64,000 nt of DNA from Apostichopus japonicus. Its lineage: Eukaryota; Echinodermata; Holothuroidea; Aspidochirotida; Stichopodidae. Position 1 is the first letter of the stretch. Each line of letters begins with the position of its first letter. Positions 60,044 to 64,000 of the stretch are shown here, piece by piece. The stretch covers positions 3,125,984 through 3,189,983 of the forward strand of contig NC_092564.1 in NCBI RefSeq assembly GCF_037975245.1. Reading direction: 5' to 3'. The position numbers and the translations under genes were made by a program. The notes under the pieces are model-generated. The model made no database searches and was not told where the DNA came from. It saw nothing but the letters and a program-made list of their open reading frames with translations.

Positions 60044-63000
60044 TCTACATGCTCATCCCATGTCTCGGTATGAATCAAAATATCATCCAGATAATTGACA
60101 ACATTTGGCACATCTCTCAAAATGGTTCTCATTAACCTAGTGAAAACTGCCGGTGCCCCAACCAATCCAAAGGGCATCGTTTTAAATTGCCATAGCCCAT
60201 CTGGTGTCACAAAGGCAGTCTTCTCTTTTGCTGACTGTGTCATTTCAACCTGCCAATATCCCTTCGTTAGATCGATTCGACTGAAGTACTTGTCATTCGA
60301 CAATTCCGAGAATATCTCTGTCATGGTTTGCATAGGTTCAGCTTCATACGTGGTTACTTTATTGAGCTTCCTATAATCCACGCAGAATCTCTTCGTGCCA
60401 TCAGGTTTAGGTACCAACACCACAGGTGAACTATAAGGTGAGTTTGAAGGTTCAATCACTCCCATGTCAATCATTTTCCTAACTTCCTCTTGTAACGAAT
60501 CTCGCATCGAGAGTGGTACTGGGTAAGGCTTTGCTTTGATTGGCTTATCAGTAGTTAACTTGATATCACATTTGAGAACATCAGTTTTGCCAGGTACATC
60601 AGTCAGGACATCAGTGAACTTGGATAACACTCGTTTAACCTCGTGGGATTGGCCTACACCTAATTCGTCATTTACGACAACATCCGATGCCGATTCACTC
60701 TGATTAGTCTGCAGCGCAGGCAGTTCGAAACAACTTTCCTGCTCCTCATCCTCAGACATTGAAATGACTGTAGTCCCAACCACATTTGACTTGTCCCTAC
60801 TTATGTACTCTTTCAGCAGGTTTGCATGAAAACTTTTCGACTTCCCATTGACATCGATTGAATAGCTCGCTTCGCCAATTTCACTCAATACGGTGAATGG
60901 TCCCTTCCACTGCATCAACAGCTTGTTTTGATCAGTAGGCAAGAGTATCAACACCAAATCACCTGGTTTGAACTTGCGACTTTTAGCCTTCCGGTTATAG
61001 TACTTCTTGTACCTCTCCGACGATTCCTGTAACTCTGATCTAGCCAGAGCGCAAGTCTCCTCTAGCCGTTCTCTCAAATCTAGGACATACTGATATGTTG
61101 ACTTAGTTTCAGGGTTGTCCACTTCAGATGTCCACATCTCTTTCAAAATGGCCATAGGACCTCTCACTGTCCTACCATAGAGTAACTCGAACGGTGCGAA
61201 ACCTGTGCTGGCTTGCGGAGCCTCCCTATACGCAAATAGTAGTGGTCCTATATAGCGGTCCCAGTCTGACGGTCTCTCCTCACACATGCGCTTTAGCATC
61301 CTCTTCAAGGTACCATTGAATTTCTCAACTAGACCGTTGCAGATCGGGTGGTAGGGGGTAGTGGTGAGTTGTCGCAGTGACAGTAATCGACTCACCTCCT
61401 TCATCACATCTGAGGTAAACTGTGACCCCCTGTCAGTCAGGATCTCAGATGGGACTCCCACTCTTGAAAATATGTCCACCAAAGCTTCTGCCACTCTCTC
61501 AGTATCTATGTTACGCAATGGAACTGCCTCGGGAAACCTCGTTGCATAATCGACAAGTGTTAGGATATACCGATTCCCATGCTTGGAAGTAGGACTGATC
61601 GGTCCGACAATGTCTACCGCCACCCTCTTGAATGGTGTGTCAATCAAGGGCATGTGACCCAATGGGACCTTGGTGACCCTTCCCTTATCACATGTTCTCT
61701 GGCAAATATCGCATGACTTGCAGTAACGCATTACGTCGGATCCTACACCTGGCCAGTAGAATTGAGACTGAACTCTGTCAGTTGTCTTGGCTATCCCTAG
61801 GTGACCCGCCATAATACTGTCATGAGCCAGTTTCATCACTTGATTTCTGAACTTTTCGGGTACAACCAATTGGTCACTAGGCTTGTCATTCCCCGAAACT
61901 TTGCGATATAGAATATCATTCCTTAAAATGAATTCGGAGATCCCCTCTTTACCTTTCAGTGGTCTGGGATTCCCAACATGCTTGAAGCAATTTTTGAGGG
62001 TTGAATCCTCCTTCTGAGCTTGTCTCAATTGCTCAGGTGTTACGTCATCCATATGAACATTAGCCGTTTTTAGGGGTTTCAGATTTTCATTTCGTTTTTG
62101 CTTTTGTGCACGTGTCTCTACGGCACCTCCAATATCTGAGTCATCGCCTACTTCATCACTTGGAATCCTTTGATCCGCAGCGACTTCCGGTTCATCACGT
62201 GACTCAACACTGGTTCCTATTTCAACACTAGCTGTTTCTTCCACATTGTGAGGTTCACACTGCTCACTTGGAACTTCTTTTACACTCCAATCTGGGTCGG
62301 GATTCTCAGGACCTCGAACACCAGGAACATTCCCAATTATTAAGTCATACACTGGCCTCTTCATACAGAGAGCCTTGAGGGATCCTGTGAAAAAGGGCGT
62401 GTCCACCGCCACGATAGCTTCTGGAATCTTCCTCACTGTACCGTCAATTAGTACACACAGTTGATCTACACCGGTCAACTGATCATTGGAGATCAAATTT
62501 CTCCTAACAATGACACCAGAACACCCGCTATCGCGTAACACTGACACCTTCCTCCCTTTAAGACAGCCCTCAACCACCGGCATGCGCTCCTTAACATCTG
62601 ACAAAATTTTCTCAGTAATGTCGGTAGGCTCCTCACACGCCGCACTGACTATTGGGATCTCGTGACCACACGCTAAATTAATTGAATAGCTGTCACTCTC
62701 CTTGATTTGTTTCATCAAACACAGATTCGCGGATTGTCCGCTACGATGATCTTTTTGCGACCCATCGCTCAATCCTAGCTTGTCGGGTTTGGCATTTTCA
62801 GTCGCAACCGCCGATTGCGCTTTAAACCTCTGCCTGCAATCGTTTGCCTTATGCCCCAATTTCCCGCAAACAAAGCATTTTATGGCTGAACGCGTGTTTC
62901 TGTTTTCACCCGCGTCCACAATTTTGGTTTTGTATTCCTGACTGTTGGGGTTACCGTCAGGTTTTTTCCCATTTCCCTGATTTGGCTGGAAGAATTTTAC

Positions 63001-63834
63001 ACATTTTTCAAGATCCCTGTGATGCGCTTCTAAGTATTTGTCAGCCAGCTCTGACAGCGCTTTAGAAGTCTTGCAATCATGTTCTCTCAGGAATAATGCC
63101 AATTCCTTGCTGCATACATTTAGGAACTGCTCCCGCAACATGAGATCTGAAAATTCCTCGAACGTTTTGTTAATTCCGCCCATTTCCAACCATCTGGCCA
63201 TATAATTTTCCAACCTTGCCATGTATTGAATTGATGTTTCTCCCTTTTTGGGCCTTTCTCGTCTGAATTTCTGACGGAAGCCTTCCTCTGTGAATTGAAA
63301 TCGTTTCAACAGGGCTTTCTTTAGCTTTTGATAATCTTGTGAGTCATCGGGTGGCAGCCTAGAGTAAACACGGAGACTTTCTCCCTTTAGACACAGACTC
63401 AAATTTAATGCCCATTGTTCCTCTGGCCACTCTTGCGCTGTTGCGAATCGCTCGAAGCGCAGCAAGTATGCGTCGAGGTCTTCCTTCTCATCAAAGTGAG
63501 GCATTTTGGGCGTGGGGATTCTACTTGGCTCGCGGCTTGAAGTGGAGCTACGGGAGGAATTCAAATCGGCATTGCCATTGCTATTTTGCTGCAACTCAGC
63601 TTGCTTTTCAAGTTTAGCCAATTCAAACATTCTTTGTTTTTCCGCCTCAGCCCTTTCCTTTTCCGCCTCAGCCCTTTGCTTTTCCGCCTCAGCCCTTTGC
63701 TTTTCCGCCTCAGCCCTTTCTTGTTGCCTTTCGTCACGAGCGATCTGCTGCTGCTCTTTGACGAATTTTAAGAGTTCGCCACCCGTAAGACCCATTTTAG
63801 CCCCCAACTCAGTTAATTCTCTAATATCCATCAT
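59998..63834 (-). CDS. gag-pol: Ty3/gypsy Gag-PR-IN-RT polyprotein, integrase before RT (Gmr1-like order)
   Basis: 1278 codons. Residues 1-80: charged coiled coil with four AEAEKQR-type heptads, coded by 21-bp DNA repeats at 63640-63725. Residues 110-280: Gag capsid region. Residues 320-333: zinc knuckle CX2CX4HX4C. Residues 432-440: protease motif LRDSGCSG. Residues 671-711: integrase zinc-binding HX6H...CX2C. Catalytic core with D741, D801 and E837 (D-59-D-35-E). Residues 971-985: GPF module. Residues 1100-1278: RT with VPKPDGTKRF, CVDYRKLN, FKTMPFGL and YLDD at 1248-1251. The ORF ends 27 residues after YLDD at a premature stop. Gag and Pol share one frame. The order PR-IN-RT-RH is copia-like, although all domains are gypsy type; it is characteristic of the Gmr1 group of deuterostome Ty3/gypsy elements. 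The start is the first of two Met codons. Confidence 0.93.
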   Translation of the reverse strand: MMDIRELTELGAKMGLTGGELLKFVKEQQQIARDERQQERAEAEKQRAEAEKQRAEAEKERAEAEKQRMFELAKLEKQAELQQNSNGNADLNSSRSSTSSREPSRIPTPKMPHFDEKEDLDAYLLRFERFATAQEWPEEQWALNLSLCLKGESLRVYSRLPPDDSQDYQKLKKALLKRFQFTEEGFRQKFRRERPKKGETSIQYMARLENYMARWLEMGGINKTFEEFSDLMLREQFLNVCSKELALFLREHDCKTSKALSELADKYLEAHHRDLEKCVKFFQPNQGNGKKPDGNPNSQEYKTKIVDAGENRNTRSAIKCFVCGKLGHKANDCRQRFKAQSAVATENAKPDKLGLSDGSQKDHRSGQSANLCLMKQIKESDSYSINLACGHEIPIVSAACEEPTDITEKILSDVKERMPVVEGCLKGRKVSVLRDSGCSGVIVRRNLISNDQLTGVDQLCVLIDGTVRKIPEAIVAVDTPFFTGSLKALCMKRPVYDLIIGNVPGVRGPENPDPDWSVKEVPSEQCEPHNVEETASVEIGTSVESRDEPEVAADQRIPSDEVGDDSDIGGAVETRAQKQKRNENLKPLKTANVHMDDVTPEQLRQAQKEDSTLKNCFKHVGNPRPLKGKEGISEFILRNDILYRKVSGNDKPSDQLVVPEKFRNQVMKLAHDSIMAGHLGIAKTTDRVQSQFYWPGVGSDVMRYCKSCDICQRTCDKGRVTKVPLGHMPLIDTPFKRVAVDIVGPISPTSKHGNRYILTLVDYATRFPEAVPLRNIDTERVAEALVDIFSRVGVPSEILTDRGSQFTSDVMKEVSRLLSLRQLTTTPYHPICNGLVEKFNGTLKRMLKRMCEERPSDWDRYIGPLLFAYREAPQASTGFAPFELLYGRTVRGPMAILKEMWTSEVDNPETKSTYQYVLDLRERLEETCALARSELQESSERYKKYYNRKAKSRKFKPGDLVLILLPTDQNKLLMQWKGPFTVLSEIGEASYSIDVNGKSKSFHANLLKEYISRDKSNVVGTTVISMSEDEEQESCFELPALQTNQSESASDVVVNDELGVGQSHEVKRVLSKFTDVLTDVPGKTDVLKCDIKLTTDKPIKAKPYPVPLSMRDSLQEEVRKMIDMGVIEPSNSPYSSPVVLVPKPDGTKRFCVDYRKLNKVTTYEAEPMQTMTEIFSELSNDKYFSRIDLTKGYWQVEMTQSAKEKTAFVTPDGLWQFKTMPFGLVGAPAVFTRLMRTILRDVPNVVNYLDDILIHTETWDEHVECLELLFQTLRERAD

Positions 63835-64000
63835 TCAGTCAGGCAAACACATGTACCAATAACAATATATCAAATATATATGGTTTCAGAAACCTCTCAG
63901 TTTTGTAAGTCACTTCGGGATATACTCCTTTCAGGTGTTTTACACTTTTCCCGTTTTGTTTCTATCTTTTAAAAAATTCCCGTTTTGTTTCTATCTTTTA
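63835..64000 (-). other. 5' leader of the LTR element with a 29-bp-spaced repeat
   Basis: It contains two identical 24-bp copies (63948-63971 and 63977-64000) beginning TTCCCGTTTTGTTTCTATCT on the plus strand. The LTR end TGTCACAACTTCC seen at 58033 is absent here, so the 5' LTR and primer binding site lie beyond the window edge. Confidence 0.7.

Overview
The window looks like intron-rich, AT-rich nuclear DNA from a marine invertebrate, probably a deuterostome and possibly an echinoderm. The organism is an inference. It rests on short exons with GT-AG introns, many hAT-type MITEs, CR1-like and L1-like LINE relics, tRNA-derived SINEs, and a Ty3/gypsy element whose integrase precedes its reverse transcriptase, an order known from the deuterostome Gmr1-like group. 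No bacterial, viral or organellar gene block is present.

Layout. 1-3.5 kb: an (ATG)n microsatellite and a CR1-like LINE 3' end split by a 1.87-kb foldback insertion. 4-11 kb: a partial gene with a fibronectin type III (FN3) domain, four phase-compatible exons, plus strand, its introns full of MITEs. 11-20 kb: mostly repeats, including hAT elements with target-site duplications (TSDs), a 146-bp tandem repeat, a hAT transposase relic and a 920-bp-offset duplication. 20-48.5 kb: three related genes for very small C-terminally anchored membrane proteins, called here SMP-F (minus), SMP-A (plus) and SMP-B (plus). All share one gene structure: a first exon whose last three bases are the ATG, a variable second exon, a 73-76-nt exon encoding VNHCLHC plus a membrane helix, and a tiny last exon coding four or five residues. 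This cluster is the most interesting genic content. It had to be assembled by hand from splice sites and phase, because every exon is too short for ordinary ORF finding. 48.5-50.1 kb: a 55-57-bp minisatellite directly behind SMP-B. 51.2-51.4 kb: the first exons of a probable housekeeping gene whose start lies in a YY1-like AAGATGGCGGC motif. 51.5-58 kb: MITEs, a local duplication, a CR1 relic and a 1.1-kb hAT element. 58-64 kb: a minus-strand Ty3/gypsy element (3' LTR, RNase H, RT, integrase, protease, Gag) whose 5' LTR lies beyond the window and whose RT frame is broken by a GA-repeat length change.

Limits: no alignment or database search could be run. Gene models rest on splice motifs, phase arithmetic and comparison of copies within the window. 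Transposon calls rest on terminal inverted repeats (TIRs), TSDs and residue motifs. The SMP family is not one I can name.
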